Part shown: piece after piece, positions 19,436 through 28,798 of the stretch | How the letters are laid out: every line of letters starts with the position of its first letter | Position numbering within the stretch: position 1 is the stretch's first letter | DNA from: Vreelandella venusta | GTDB lineage: Bacteria; Pseudomonadota; Gammaproteobacteria; Pseudomonadales; Halomonadaceae | DNA: 64,000 bases | Assembly: GCF_007989605.1 (NCBI RefSeq) | Contig: NZ_BJUL01000013.1 | Location: forward strand, 1 to 64,000 | Reading direction: 5' to 3' | Position numbers and translations under genes: made by a program | The notes under the pieces: generated by a model | Told to the model about the DNA's origin: nothing | Seen by the model: the letters and a program-made list of their open reading frames with translations, nothing else | Databases searched by the model: none

Positions 19436-20398
19436 GTGGCTGGAAATGTGATAGGTAAATATCTTTACGGGAGAGGTAAGTTGGCAGTTGGTCTGTGCCT
19501 ATTGAGCACCAGTTTGCTGCCTCTCCAGCTGAAAGCTGATAGCTACCCATCGCTTTCTTGCGCAGATGCACCCAGTCAAGCTTCTTTCACTACTGCTCAT
19601 GAGTGGTTAGTGTCTAGCGTTTATGCTGGACACTGCTTTGAGTTTCAAGCGCGTGCTGTTTCCATTGATGCGATAGGGGTGAGAACGCTGGCGCTTTCCC
19701 ATCGCGTTCGAAATGGCGTTCGGCAACAAGTTGTGCAACACCTAGATGGTCCGTCCGTTAGCGTTGAACGCCGCTCCATCGCTGGGCATTTAGCTTGGTT
19801 TCCACCTGACGAGTCCGACTCAGCGTCCGCAGCAGACGCATGGGCGGAGCATGTTGCCGAGTACTATGATATTACGCTTCAGGATAAAACACGTGTAGCC
19901 GAGCGTGATGCCGTAGAGCTTCAATTTTCACCTATTGATAGCCAGCGATATCACCACACCTGGTGGATCGATCAAGCGACAGGATTACTGCTTAAGCATG
20001 TACTTAGCGATGCTCAAGGCCGTGTTCTTGAAACCTTCCAGATTACCCAGCTTCGCTCTCCTGCCGCCTATAGGGGGGAAGTGCCTGGTCCTACTGACGA
20101 GAGAATGCTTGATCAACCTTGGCAAGTAACTTGGCTTCCCGACGGTTTTGTTGAGCAACCGTTGGAGCCGGGGCAGCAGAGTGGTCAGCGCGTGTATAGC
20201 GATGGGTTAGCGACTGTAAGCGTGTTTGTGTCGCCCGTTCGCCAGTCAGCGTTGAAGGAAGGCCTTCAACGAATCGGTGTATCGAACGCTGCTGTGTCGC
20301 TGATTGATGTTGAAGATCAGAGCTGGCAATTAGTCGGCATCGGCGAACTGCCTGCTGAATTGGTGCAGCGGATTGTTCAGTCAGTGGAATTTGAATAA
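19436..20398 (+). CDS. rseB: Periplasmic sigma-E regulator RseB/MucB
   Basis: 320 residues from a GTG at 19436, which has gagg 6 nt upstream and gives a proper signal peptide (basic residues, then LAVGLCLLSTSLLPLQ, cleavage near LKA-DS). TTG starts at 19403 and 19481 are also in frame. The mature part has the MucB/RseB fold marks: VSSVYAGHCFEFQ, LDGPSVSVERR, ATGLLLKHVLSD and WLPDGFVEQP. RseB binds RseA and shields it from cleavage, and senses mislocalised lipoproteins or LPS. It follows rseA closely. Confidence 0.85.
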   Translation: MAGNVIGKYLYGRGKLAVGLCLLSTSLLPLQLKADSYPSLSCADAPSQASFTTAHEWLVSSVYAGHCFEFQARAVSIDAIGVRTLALSHRVRNGVRQQVVQHLDGPSVSVERRSIAGHLAWFPPDESDSASAADAWAEHVAEYYDITLQDKTRVAERDAVELQFSPIDSQRYHHTWWIDQATGLLLKHVLSDAQGRVLETFQITQLRSPAAYRGEVPGPTDERMLDQPWQVTWLPDGFVEQPLEPGQQSGQRVYSDGLATVSVFVSPVRQSALKEGLQRIGVSNAAVSLIDVEDQSWQLVGIGELPAELVQRIVQSVEFE

Positions 20399-20412
20399 CT
20401 AGGCACATCGTT

Positions 20413-20859
20413 GTGAACACTACAGATTGCAATGCTATCGTACGTTCAGGCACTGTCATTGCTCACTCTGGAGCAGGTTTAGTGGTCGATGCGTCAAGCA
20501 GTGTCGCCTGCCAGCAGTGTGCTGAAGGACGTGGGTGTGGCGTAGGGTTGTTAGCTCGCCGTCGGCCACGCACTGTCATTGATCCGGGCGTTTTACCCTC
20601 GCAATATTCGAACCTTTATCCAATAGGTAGCTTGGTTTCGTTCACCGTCCCTAAAAGTGATGTCAATACTCTGGCGCTGCTCGTTTATGCACTGCCTCTT
20701 GTATTGGCCCTCATCATTACGGGTGCGGCGTCAGGAGTGGGGGCGCGTGATTGGGTTTGTGCAGTGTTGTTTTTTAGTACGTTAATTAACTCTGTCATTA
20801 TCCTGAAATATCTACTGCGCGGACGAATGGAACGCTTCCGTCCGCGACTGGTCAGTTAA
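20413..20859 (+). CDS. rseC: RseC/MucC family membrane protein
   Basis: 148 residues, GTG start. A cysteine cluster CQQCAEGRGCGVGLL near residues 34-48 and two membrane helices near 88-108 and 113-132 are the RseC pattern. The family modulates RpoE signalling and includes a partner in SoxR reduction; its biochemistry is poorly known. It sits in its usual place between rseB and mucD, 14 bp after rseB. Confidence 0.88.
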   Translation: MNTTDCNAIVRSGTVIAHSGAGLVVDASSSVACQQCAEGRGCGVGLLARRRPRTVIDPGVLPSQYSNLYPIGSLVSFTVPKSDVNTLALLVYALPLVLALIITGAASGVGARDWVCAVLFFSTLINSVIILKYLLRGRMERFRPRLVS

Positions 20860-20939
20860 TACTCCTGTAACTCGCTGAGAGTTGCACTCCCTTGTGTTTA
20901 GTACGTGGTTAGTACTTTTGCTTGATTAGGAGCTGTTGC

Positions 20940-22355
20940 ATGAAGCGCTTGGTTTTTCCTTCCGCATTTTGGCTGTGCTTTATAGTGCTTTTGGTCGTTG
21001 GGCAAAATGCCCACGCCCAGAACTTGCCAGACTTTACCAAGTTGGTAGAAGACGCTGCCCCTGGTGTAGTTAATATCTCTACTAGCAGGACGATTCAGCG
21101 TAGCTCTGGGCCCTCTATTCAAGGGTTCGGTGGCCAGGATATTCCCGAAATATTCCGTCACTTTTTTGGCGATAGTTTTCCTACGCCTCCCCCCAGCCGA
21201 GGGCCAAACCGCAGTGAAGAGCGTCAGTCGCTAGGTTCTGGCTTCGTCATTAGTGCGGATGGTTACGTGCTGACGAACGCCCACGTGGTTCAAGATGCTG
21301 ATGAAATTCTGGTGCGATTAAACGATCGTCGAGAACTAACCGCAGAGCTAGTGGGTAGCGATACGCAAACAGATGTTGCGCTACTGAAGGTTGATGCTAA
21401 CAACTTGCCAGTGCTTGATCTGGGCGACTCTGACGAATTAAAAGTCGGTGAGTGGGTGGCTGCCATAGGCTCACCCTTTGGTTTTGACCACTCTGTATCT
21501 GCTGGCATTGTGAGTGCTATTAACCGCACGTTGCCCCGTGATGTTTATGTACCCTTTATCCAAACCGACGTTGCCATTAATCCAGGTAATTCCGGTGGCC
21601 CGTTATTTAATCTTGAGGGTGAAGTTGTTGGTATTAACTCACAAATACTGACGCGTAGCGGTGGCTTCATGGGCCTCTCGTTTGCTATTCCCATTAATGT
21701 CGCCATGGATGTGGCTGATCAGCTACGTGAAGACGGGCATGTGAACCGTGGTTGGCTGGGCGTAATGATTCAGCCTGTGTCTCGTGATCTAGCTGAGTCG
21801 TTTGGCATGGAAGAAGCTATTGGTGCGCTGATTGCTGATCTCGACCCGGAGGGGCCCGCGGCGCAAGGTGGCCTTCAAGCGGGGGACGTTATTATTGCAG
21901 TGAACGGCGAAGAGGTGGATCGTTCTAGCACTTTGCCGCGTTTGATTGGTCGTGTTGCGCCTGGCAGCGATGTGGATTTAACACTGATGCGCGATGGCGA
22001 AGAGGTAACCGAAACGCTTGAGCTGGGCAGCTGGCCCGATTCAGACATTGCTCATAGCGATTCGGGCAGTAATAATCAGGTTCGTCTAGGGGTAGCCGTG
22101 GTCGAAATTGACGAGGCAACTCGTGATCGCCTGAATATTGGTGGTGGCGTAGAAGTGCGTCAGGTCGAACCCGACAGTGTTGCCTCTCAAGCGGGGCTGC
22201 GTGTGGGTGATGTATTAGTCAGCATTGATCATCGCAGCGTTTCTTCGGCGGATGAGCTGTTGAGAATTGTTGAAGAGCTGCCAAATGATCGTGCAATTCC
22301 ACTTCGCTTGTATCGAGATGGACGCTCGCTATTTGTGGCGTTACGTCTAGAGTAA
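20940..22355 (+). CDS. mucD: Periplasmic serine protease MucD (DegP/HtrA family)
   Basis: 471 residues from the ATG at 20940, set by aggag 7 nt upstream. Signal peptide ends at AHAQ (about residue 27). The protease domain has the triad His in TNAHVV (near 120), Asp in TDVALLKVD (near 150) and Ser in NPGNSGGPLF (near 224). Two PDZ domains follow (about 265-360 and 375-470), the first with GWLGVMIQ. It degrades or refolds misfolded envelope proteins and tempers sigma-E signalling. It belongs to the rpoE cluster, 80 bp after rseC. Confidence 0.92.
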   Translation: MKRLVFPSAFWLCFIVLLVVGQNAHAQNLPDFTKLVEDAAPGVVNISTSRTIQRSSGPSIQGFGGQDIPEIFRHFFGDSFPTPPPSRGPNRSEERQSLGSGFVISADGYVLTNAHVVQDADEILVRLNDRRELTAELVGSDTQTDVALLKVDANNLPVLDLGDSDELKVGEWVAAIGSPFGFDHSVSAGIVSAINRTLPRDVYVPFIQTDVAINPGNSGGPLFNLEGEVVGINSQILTRSGGFMGLSFAIPINVAMDVADQLREDGHVNRGWLGVMIQPVSRDLAESFGMEEAIGALIADLDPEGPAAQGGLQAGDVIIAVNGEEVDRSSTLPRLIGRVAPGSDVDLTLMRDGEEVTETLELGSWPDSDIAHSDSGSNNQVRLGVAVVEIDEATRDRLNIGGGVEVRQVEPDSVASQAGLRVGDVLVSIDHRSVSSADELLRIVEELPNDRAIPLRLYRDGRSLFVALRLE

Positions 22356-22373
22356 CCCACTGATTGTCTCTCC

Positions 22374-22396
22374 AGTCCGGCGGTTCTCGCCGGACT
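22374..22396 (+). terminator. Hairpin after mucD
   Basis: Perfect 9-bp stem agtccggcg/cgccggact with a 5-nt loop, 18 bp past the mucD stop. There is no T run, so termination may be partial or Rho-assisted; it may also protect the mRNA end. Confidence 0.5.
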
Positions 22397-22546
22397 GCTG
22401 TTCCTATCCCGCGCATATCGCTACAATAGCGCTTATCCTTTTGACGAACATTGGCAAAGTAGTCGTGCGGCAACCTTTATTGCCAGCGAACATGGGCTCT
22501 ATAAAGCCAGCTACACCTTGCATACCTATAAGGCAGAACACACTCG

Positions 22547-24364
22547 ATGTCTCAAGATGTTTCCAGCGGAAAGCTCAAGCACATACGCAACTTCTCCATC
22601 ATTGCGCATATCGATCATGGTAAATCGACGCTATCAGATCGTTTAATTCAGACCTGCGGTGGTTTGACCGAGCGAGAGCTTAAGGAGCAAGTGCTCGACT
22701 CCATGGATATTGAGCGCGAGCGTGGTATTACCATCAAGGCGCAGTCCGTTACGCTTGACTATACCGCCGCAGACGGTGAAGTCTATCAGCTCAACTTCAT
22801 TGACACGCCTGGGCACGTGGACTTCTCTTACGAGGTGTCGCGTTCTCTTTATGCCTGTGAAGGGGCGCTGTTGGTGGTAGACGCCGCACAAGGCGTGGAG
22901 GCTCAATCGGTAGCCAACTGCTACACCGCGATTGAACAAGGCTTGGAAGTGCTCCCAGTACTTAACAAGATTGATTTGCCCCAGGCTGACCCCGATCGTG
23001 TTGCGCAGGAAGTTGAAGAAATTATCGGTTTGGATGCCACCGATGCCTGCCAAGTGTCGGCTAAAAGCGGTATCGGCATCGATGCTTTGTTAGAGCGACT
23101 AGTGCGGGATATTCCGCCTCCTAAGGGTGACCCAGAAGCCCCCTTACAAGCACTTATTATCGACTCTTGGTTCGATAACTATCTTGGAGTTGTCTCGCTA
23201 GTGCGCTTGTTCGATGGAACTCTGCGTAAAGGCGACAAAATCCGCATCAAGTCCACCGGGCGTGATTGGGGAGCCTCCGAGGTAGGAATCTTTACACCGC
23301 TGCGTAAAGAAACCAATATTCTGCGTGCTGGCGAAGTAGGCTTTATTGTCGCTGGCATTAAGGAGATTCATGGAGCGCCGGTGGGCGATACAATCACCCA
23401 CACCAAGACCCCTGATGTTCCCCGCTTGCCTGGTTTCCAAAAAGTGAAACCGCAGGTATATGCAGGTATGTTCCCGGTTAGTGCCGATGACTATGAAGAC
23501 TTTCGGGACGCGCTTGAGAAGCTTGCCCTCAACGATGCTTCGCTTGAATATGAACCGGAGAACTCGGATGCATTGGGCTTTGGTTTCCGCGTCGGCTTCC
23601 TGGGTACGCTGCACATGGAGATCATTCAAGAACGCTTAGAGCGTGAATATGATCTTGATCTACTGACCACCGCGCCGACAGTGGTATATGAACTCGCCAT
23701 GAAAAACGGCGATATTCAATACGTATCGAACCCCTCGAAATTGCCGGATATGGCAGACGTTGATGAGATGCGTGAACCCATCGTGCGTGCCAGCATTCTG
23801 GTCCCTCAGGAGTATGTTGGTAACGTGATTGCCGAGTGCGAGCAGCGCCGCGGTACACAATTAGATATGCAGTTCCTGGGTAATCAGATCCAGTTAACCT
23901 ACGAGCTGCCGATGTCAGAAGTGGTCATGGACTTCTTTGATCGTCTGAAGTCTATTTCTCGTGGTTATGCATCACTAGAGTACAACTTCGAACGTTTTGA
24001 AGCGGCTAAATTGGTTCGCCTGGACGTACTGATCAACGGCGATAAAGTTGATGCGCTAGCCGTCATTATCCACCGAGACCATGCCCATAACCGAGGTCGC
24101 CTGCTAGTGGAAAAAATGAAAGAGCTGATTCCACGGCAAATGTTTGATGTGGCTATTCAAGCAGCGATTGGTGGCCAGGTTGTCGCGCGCTCAACAGTCA
24201 AAGCGCTGCGTAAAAACGTGACGGCCAAATGTTACGGCGGCGATGTAAGCCGTAAGAAAAAGCTCTTGGAAAAACAGAAGGCCGGTAAGAAACGGATGAA
24301 ACAGGTGGGGCGTGTTGAAATTCCCCAGGATGCCTTCCTTGCTGTGCTCAAGGTAAACGACTAG
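22547..24364 (+). CDS. lepA: Elongation factor 4 (LepA)
   Basis: 605 residues, translational GTPase that acts on stalled or mis-set ribosomes. G1 motif AHIDHGKST near residues 21-29, G3 DTPGHVDF near 87-94, G4 NKIDLPQAD near 141-149. The domain order of LepA is seen through to the special C-terminal domain ([18 protein letters not shown] near 564-581). First residues before the conserved [14 protein letters not shown] are few, so the ATG at 22547 is right or nearly so. lepB follows after 15 bp. Confidence 0.96.
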   Translation: MSQDVSSGKLKHIRNFSIIAHIDHGKSTLSDRLIQTCGGLTERELKEQVLDSMDIERERGITIKAQSVTLDYTAADGEVYQLNFIDTPGHVDFSYEVSRSLYACEGALLVVDAAQGVEAQSVANCYTAIEQGLEVLPVLNKIDLPQADPDRVAQEVEEIIGLDATDACQVSAKSGIGIDALLERLVRDIPPPKGDPEAPLQALIIDSWFDNYLGVVSLVRLFDGTLRKGDKIRIKSTGRDWGASEVGIFTPLRKETNILRAGEVGFIVAGIKEIHGAPVGDTITHTKTPDVPRLPGFQKVKPQVYAGMFPVSADDYEDFRDALEKLALNDASLEYEPENSDALGFGFRVGFLGTLHMEIIQERLEREYDLDLLTTAPTVVYELAMKNGDIQYVSNPSKLPDMADVDEMREPIVRASILVPQEYVGNVIAECEQRRGTQLDMQFLGNQIQLTYELPMSEVVMDFFDRLKSISRGYASLEYNFERFEAAKLVRLDVLINGDKVDALAVIIHRDHAHNRGRLLVEKMKELIPRQMFDVAIQAAIGGQVVARSTVKALRKNVTAKCYGGDVSRKKKLLEKQKAGKKRMKQVGRVEIPQDAFLAVLKVND

Positions 24365-24379
24365 GGATACTTACCCCAC

Positions 24380-25183
24380 ATGGATTTTTCATTATTACTG
24401 GTGATCGCCGTTGCACTTTCTGGAGCCGTATATTTGCTGGATGTGCTGTGGCTAAGACCTAAGCGACGTGAGCGATTAGCCACTGCTGAAGCAGCTACCA
24501 CGCAAGGCCTGGATGAAACTACCCGCGAGACATTGCTAAAAGAGCCATGGCCGGTTGACTACTCCCGCTCATTTTTCCCGGTTCTGCTGGTAGTGCTGGT
24601 TGTACGTAGTTTTATCATTGAGCCGTTTCAAATTCCATCTGGATCAATGAAGCCAACGCTTGAAGTGGGTGACTTTATCTTGGTGAATAAGTTTGCCTAT
24701 GGTCTGCGATTACCGGTACTTCACAACCGTTTTTTAGAAGTTGATGACCCCGAGCGCGGGGACGTGATGGTGTTCCGCTTCCCAGAGGAGCCTTCGGTTA
24801 ACTTTATTAAGCGTGTGGTAGGTTTGCCGGGTGACCGTATTCGCTATGAGGGAAAGCAGCTGTATATTAACGGCGAGCCAGTTGTTAAAGCATTGATTGA
24901 AGAAGGCCCCGAGCTTTCGCCACAGCAGCTATTATTGGAAGAGCAATTAGGTAGCGTTAGCCACTATATATATAATAATCCCCGTGATCCTGGGCCCCAG
25001 ATGCGAGAGGTGGTTGTTCCAGATGGACACTATTTCACGATGGGTGATAACCGTGACCACTCCAACGATAGCCGTTATTGGGGCTTTGTTCCTGAAGAGA
25101 ATATAGTGGGAAGAGCGTTTGCCGTTTGGATGCATTGGGACGGTGGCTTGCCTAGCTTTACCAGCGTGCGGCGTATTGAATGA
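24380..25183 (+). CDS. lepB: Signal peptidase I
   Basis: 267 residues, inner-membrane enzyme that removes signal peptides. Two membrane segments: about residues 3-22 and 68-85. Catalytic Ser lies in IPSGSMKPTLEVGD near 91-104, catalytic Lys in FIKRVVGLPGDRI near 152-164, and the YFTMGDNRDHSNDSRYWGFV block near 215-234 completes the family signature. It is somewhat shorter than the E. coli protein. The lepA-lepB-rnc-era-recO-pdxJ-acpS order is a conserved gammaproteobacterial arrangement. Confidence 0.95.
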   Translation: MDFSLLLVIAVALSGAVYLLDVLWLRPKRRERLATAEAATTQGLDETTRETLLKEPWPVDYSRSFFPVLLVVLVVRSFIIEPFQIPSGSMKPTLEVGDFILVNKFAYGLRLPVLHNRFLEVDDPERGDVMVFRFPEEPSVNFIKRVVGLPGDRIRYEGKQLYINGEPVVKALIEEGPELSPQQLLLEEQLGSVSHYIYNNPRDPGPQMREVVVPDGHYFTMGDNRDHSNDSRYWGFVPEENIVGRAFAVWMHWDGGLPSFTSVRRIE

Positions 25184-25244
25184 AAAATAGTTTAGAAATT
25201 GTTAATGCGATCATATTAGTTAACGTCAACGACGTAGGAGCACT

Positions 25245-25937
25245 GTGAGTAATTCCTTAACCGCTTTTTGCCGACGAATCGGCCATACCTTCGGTGACCC
25301 GACGCTGATGGAACTGGCCATGACCCATCGTAGCTACGGTGGTCGTAACAATGAGCGCCTGGAATTTCTGGGTGACTCTATCGTCAATTTTGTAATCGCT
25401 GAGGCGCTTTTTCAACGTTTCCCTCAGGCTCGAGAAGGGCAGTTATCGCGCCTTAGGGCGCGTTTGGTAAAAGGCCAAACATTGGCTGAGTTGGCTCGAG
25501 AAATGGAGTTCGGCGAATGTTTGCGGCTTGGCTCAGGAGAGATGAAGAGTGGCGGGCATCGCCGCGAATCCATTTTGGCTGACGCGGTAGAAGCAGTGAT
25601 TGGCGCTATTTATTTAGATGCAGGCATGGATGTCGTTCGTCAACGTGTACTGGCATGGTACGCTGAGCGGCTTGAAAATATTTCGCTACAAGATACCCAG
25701 AAAGATCCCAAAACACGTTTGCAAGAATTTTTGCAGTCGCGTCAGGCAGCGTTGCCACGCTATGAAGTAGTCTCTGTAAAGGGGGAAGCGCATGCCCAGA
25801 CCTTTACCGTGGAGTGCTACATTGATCTGCTAACCGAGCATACCACTGGTAAGGGGCCCAGCCGCCGCCATGCTGAGCAACAGGCAGCTGAAGAAGCGCT
25901 TTTCCACCTTGAAAAAACACCTGGAGACAAGTCATGA
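25245..25937 (+). CDS. rnc: Ribonuclease III
   Basis: 230 residues, cuts double-stranded RNA in rRNA and mRNA processing. The signature [15 protein letters not shown] is near residues 38-52, and the second acidic cluster [12 protein letters not shown] is near 115-126. A double-stranded RNA-binding domain is at the end ([12 protein letters not shown] near 155 and [16 protein letters not shown] near 204). GTG start with ribosome site taggag 6 nt upstream. Its last codons overlap era by 4 bp. Confidence 0.96.
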   Translation: MSNSLTAFCRRIGHTFGDPTLMELAMTHRSYGGRNNERLEFLGDSIVNFVIAEALFQRFPQAREGQLSRLRARLVKGQTLAELAREMEFGECLRLGSGEMKSGGHRRESILADAVEAVIGAIYLDAGMDVVRQRVLAWYAERLENISLQDTQKDPKTRLQEFLQSRQAALPRYEVVSVKGEAHAQTFTVECYIDLLTEHTTGKGPSRRHAEQQAAEEALFHLEKTPGDKS

Positions 25938-26833
25938 GTCAAACCTGCGGCTTCGTGGCCATCGTTGGACGGCCCAACGTAGGCAAATCAACCCTCATGA
26001 ACCGGATTCTAGGGCAAAAGATCTCGATTACTTCGCGTCGCCCTCAAACCACGCGGCACCAGGTAATGGGCATTAAGACGGTCGACGAGACGCAGTTCAT
26101 CTATGTTGATACGCCCGGCATGCACATCATGTCAAAAGACCGTAATAAAGCGATCAACCGCTTTATGAATCAAGCGGCAACACAGGCGCTACGAGACGTT
26201 GACTGTGTGGTGTTTATTATTGACCGCACCCGTTGGACGGATGAAGACCAAGCTGTGCTAAAGCGACTTGAGCACGTGAAAGCACCGGTGATTTTAGCAG
26301 TCAACAAGGTAGATCGTTTAAACGATAAAGGTGACTTGCTACCCTGGTTAGCTGAAGTGGGTGCACGTCGGGAATTTGCTGCGGTTGTGCCAATTTCTGC
26401 CAAGCATGGCACCCAGGTTGATACCCTCGAGCAGGAAGTTGCCAAATACTTGCCCGAGAGCGTTCACTTTTTCCCGGAAGATCAAATCACCGACAAGAGC
26501 TTGCGCTTCATGGCGGCTGAGCTGGTGCGTGAAAAAGTCATGCGTCAGCTGGGTGATGAGCTGCCGTATCAAATGACCGTGGAAATCGAAGAGTTCCGTG
26601 AAACCGAGCGTGTGACCCATATCAGTGCCCTAATTCTTGTCGAGCGTCAGGGGCAAAAGGTAATCCTGATTGGTGAGAATGGTGAGCGTATTAAAAGCAT
26701 TGGTCGTGAGGCACGCCTAGATATGGAGCGAGCCTTGGGTAACAAGGTAATGCTCAATCTATGGGTGAAAGTGAAGCGCGGCTGGTCGGATGACGAGCGG
26801 GCATTAAAGAGCTTGGGTTACGATCTCGATTGA
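25934..26833 (+). CDS. era: GTPase Era
   Basis: 299 residues, binds 16S rRNA and helps assemble the 30S ribosomal subunit. G1 GRPNVGKST near residues 12-20, switch [11 protein letters not shown]3 DTPGMH near 60, G4 NKVD near 122. The KH domain at the C-terminus has [19 protein letters not shown] near 240-258. It overlaps rnc by 4 bp (ATGA). Confidence 0.96.
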   Translation: MSQTCGFVAIVGRPNVGKSTLMNRILGQKISITSRRPQTTRHQVMGIKTVDETQFIYVDTPGMHIMSKDRNKAINRFMNQAATQALRDVDCVVFIIDRTRWTDEDQAVLKRLEHVKAPVILAVNKVDRLNDKGDLLPWLAEVGARREFAAVVPISAKHGTQVDTLEQEVAKYLPESVHFFPEDQITDKSLRFMAAELVREKVMRQLGDELPYQMTVEIEEFRETERVTHISALILVERQGQKVILIGENGERIKSIGREARLDMERALGNKVMLNLWVKVKRGWSDDERALKSLGYDLD

Positions 26834-26841
26834 GTACTTCC

Positions 26842-27534
26842 ATGTCGGCAGAGCCAGCGTTTTTACTGCACCGCAGGCCTTACCGTGAAACCAGTGCGCT
26901 GGTGGATTTGTTAACCCTTAACCATGGCCGTATCCGCGCCGTTGCCCATGGTGGGCAGCGGCCAGGCTCTAAGTCGCGTCAACGGCTGCAGCCCTTTACC
27001 CCCTTGTTTGTGTCGTGGCGCGGCGAACGTGAACTAAAGCGGTTAGTGCTGATGGAGTCGCGTGGCCAGACGGCATTGCTAGCCGGAGAAGGGTTGCTCT
27101 GCGGTTTATATGCCAATGAAATAGCCACGCGCCTACTGCCTTTGGAGCTTGCAGCGCCAGAGGTTTTTGCATTTTATAGCGCGCTATTAGACGCCTTGCC
27201 AATACCGGCGGATCGCGCCTTGGCACTGCGACGTTTTGAATGGGCGCTGCTGGAAACGCTAGATGCAACGCCGCGTTTTTGTACCTACGATGGCGCTGCA
27301 CTCGATCCCCAAGCGCGCTATCGGTTTGATGCGACAAGTCGTGCTTTTGTGCCTGCCGAGCAAGGCATAGAAGGCCGGACGCTGCGCTATATTGATCAAG
27401 GCGATTGGCAACCCGCTGGGTTAGCAAGTGCTTTAAAAGCGCTGATGCGGGCAGCGCTTGCACCTCATTTGGGCGCGACGGCTTTACGCTCGCGAGAACT
27501 AATGCTCGATTTGGCCCGCCGCCGACAGCGCTAG
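26842..27534 (+). CDS. recO: DNA repair protein RecO
   Basis: 230 residues from the ATG at 26842; a TTG at 26830 overlapping the era stop is an alternative start. N-terminal OB-fold part with [20 protein letters not shown] and [13 protein letters not shown], then an all-helical domain ([15 protein letters not shown] near 90-104). RecO with RecR loads RecA onto SSB-coated DNA in gap repair. Length is close to the E. coli protein. The gene is in its normal place between era and pdxJ. Confidence 0.9.
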   Translation: MSAEPAFLLHRRPYRETSALVDLLTLNHGRIRAVAHGGQRPGSKSRQRLQPFTPLFVSWRGERELKRLVLMESRGQTALLAGEGLLCGLYANEIATRLLPLELAAPEVFAFYSALLDALPIPADRALALRRFEWALLETLDATPRFCTYDGAALDPQARYRFDATSRAFVPAEQGIEGRTLRYIDQGDWQPAGLASALKALMRAALAPHLGATALRSRELMLDLARRRQR

Positions 27535-27569
27535 GCGGGTATTTTGATACCACTTATTGGAGACACGTG

Positions 27570-28388
27570 ATGCATCCTCCGCGGATTTTGTTAGGCGTCA
27601 ACATCGATCACATTGCGACGCTGCGTCAAGCGCGTGGTACTCGTTATCCTGATCCAGTTCAAGCGGCGCTGTTAGCCGAAGAGGCGGGCGCTGACGGCAT
27701 CACGGTTCACTTGCGTGAAGATCGTCGCCATATTCAGCCAAGGGACGTTCGCCTGTTGGCAGAAGTGCTCAATACACGCATGAATTTAGAGATGGCTGTT
27801 ACTGAAGAGATGCTAGCGCTGGCTGAGGAAGTACGCCCGGCGCACGTGTGTTTAGTGCCAGAAAAGCGTGAAGAGCTAACCACCGAAGGTGGCTTGGACG
27901 TTGTGGGTGGTTTTGATCTTATTGCCTCGGCCTGCCAACGTTTACGCGCAGCCGGTTGCGACGTGTCTTTGTTCATAGACCCTGATAGCGCGCAAATTGA
28001 TGCTGCCCTTCGTGCAGGGGCGCCAACGATTGAGCTGCATACAGGTGCCTATGCAGAAGCAAAACCTGGCAGTGAGGCTGCTATTGCTGAGTATGAGCGT
28101 CTAAGTGCAGCGGCCATTCACGCTGTTTCTGCTGGCTTAGTGGTTAATGCTGGGCATGGCTTGCATTACCATAACGTTGAGGCGATTGCTGCGTTGCCGG
28201 GCGTTAATGAGCTCAATATTGGTCATGCCATTATTGCTCGTGCACTGTTTGTCGGGCTGAAAGACGCTATTCAAGAAATGAAACGCTTGATCATTGCTGG
28301 CCAGGAAGCTGGTTTAATGGCGGCATTAGATGCTCATGAACATGAGCACGAAGATGAACATACGCATAGCGGTTGCTGTAGCCACTAA
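27570..28388 (+). CDS. pdxJ: Pyridoxine 5'-phosphate synthase with a His/Cys-rich tail
   Basis: 272 residues from the ATG at 27570 (ribosome site ggaga). It closes the ring of vitamin B6 from aminoacetone phosphate and deoxyxylulose phosphate. TIM-barrel motifs: [18 protein letters not shown] near residues 6-23, [14 protein letters not shown] near 45-58, [14 protein letters not shown] near 190-203, [13 protein letters not shown] near 214-226. E. coli PdxJ is 243 residues; here about 17 extra residues at the end (256-272) alternate His and acidic residues ([11 protein letters not shown]) and close with SGCCSH. The DNA for the His part is a hexamer repeat (28335-28364). The tail could bind metal; that is inference. 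Confidence 0.94.
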   Translation: MHPPRILLGVNIDHIATLRQARGTRYPDPVQAALLAEEAGADGITVHLREDRRHIQPRDVRLLAEVLNTRMNLEMAVTEEMLALAEEVRPAHVCLVPEKREELTTEGGLDVVGGFDLIASACQRLRAAGCDVSLFIDPDSAQIDAALRAGAPTIELHTGAYAEAKPGSEAAIAEYERLSAAAIHAVSAGLVVNAGHGLHYHNVEAIAALPGVNELNIGHAIIARALFVGLKDAIQEMKRLIIAGQEAGLMAALDAHEHEHEDEHTHSGCCSH

Positions 28389-28389
28389 G

Positions 28390-28767
28390 ATGATTGTTGG
28401 GATTGGGTCAGATATCGCCCGTGTCGAGCGCTTTGCTAAGGCCGTAAAACGTCATGGGCCACGCTTTGCCCTGCGCATTTTAGGCCCTGAAGAGCAGGCT
28501 GTATGGCAAGCAAAAGGTCAGCCAACTAGTTATTTGGCAAAGCGTTTTGCAGCGAAAGAAGCGTATGTCAAAGCACTCGGGCTTGGCTTGAGAAGCGGTA
28601 TGCAATGGAGCGATATTCAAATCCTCAATGATTCGCTGGGCAAGCCAAGCCTGCAGCTAAGTGGTGAGGCGCTTCGTCTATTTCAAGCTAGCGGCGCCTC
28701 AGCGACTCATATAACGCTCAGTGATGAAGCGGACTACGCAGTAGCATTTGTGGTACTTGAGCGCTAG
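28390..28767 (+). CDS. acpS: Holo-acyl-carrier-protein synthase
   Basis: 125 residues from the ATG at 28390, one base after the pdxJ stop. It moves phosphopantetheine from CoA to a serine of acyl carrier protein. Motifs IVGIGSDIARVERF at residues 2-15, with metal-binding Asp, and AKRFAAKEAYVKALGLG near 53-69, with metal-binding Glu. Length is normal. The stop codon region is duplicated 27 bp downstream. The gene meets gacS tail to tail. Confidence 0.94.
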   Translation: MIVGIGSDIARVERFAKAVKRHGPRFALRILGPEEQAVWQAKGQPTSYLAKRFAAKEAYVKALGLGLRSGMQWSDIQILNDSLGKPSLQLSGEALRLFQASGASATHITLSDEADYAVAFVVLER

Positions 28768-28793
28768 TGCTTGACGTTAGTACTTGAGCGCTA
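28753..28793. repeat. Duplicated 3' end of acpS, period 27 bp
   Basis: The 14-mer gtacttgagcgcta at 28753-28766, which codes the last residues and stop of acpS, is repeated exactly at 28780-28793 in the spacer. The intervening bases differ. Confidence 0.8.
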
Positions 28794-28798
28794 ACGGA

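Noticed and set aside
27405..27569. Longer pdxJ reading frame beginning inside recO
   Set aside because: It would overlap recO in another frame, and the conserved PdxJ start with a ribosome site is at 27570.
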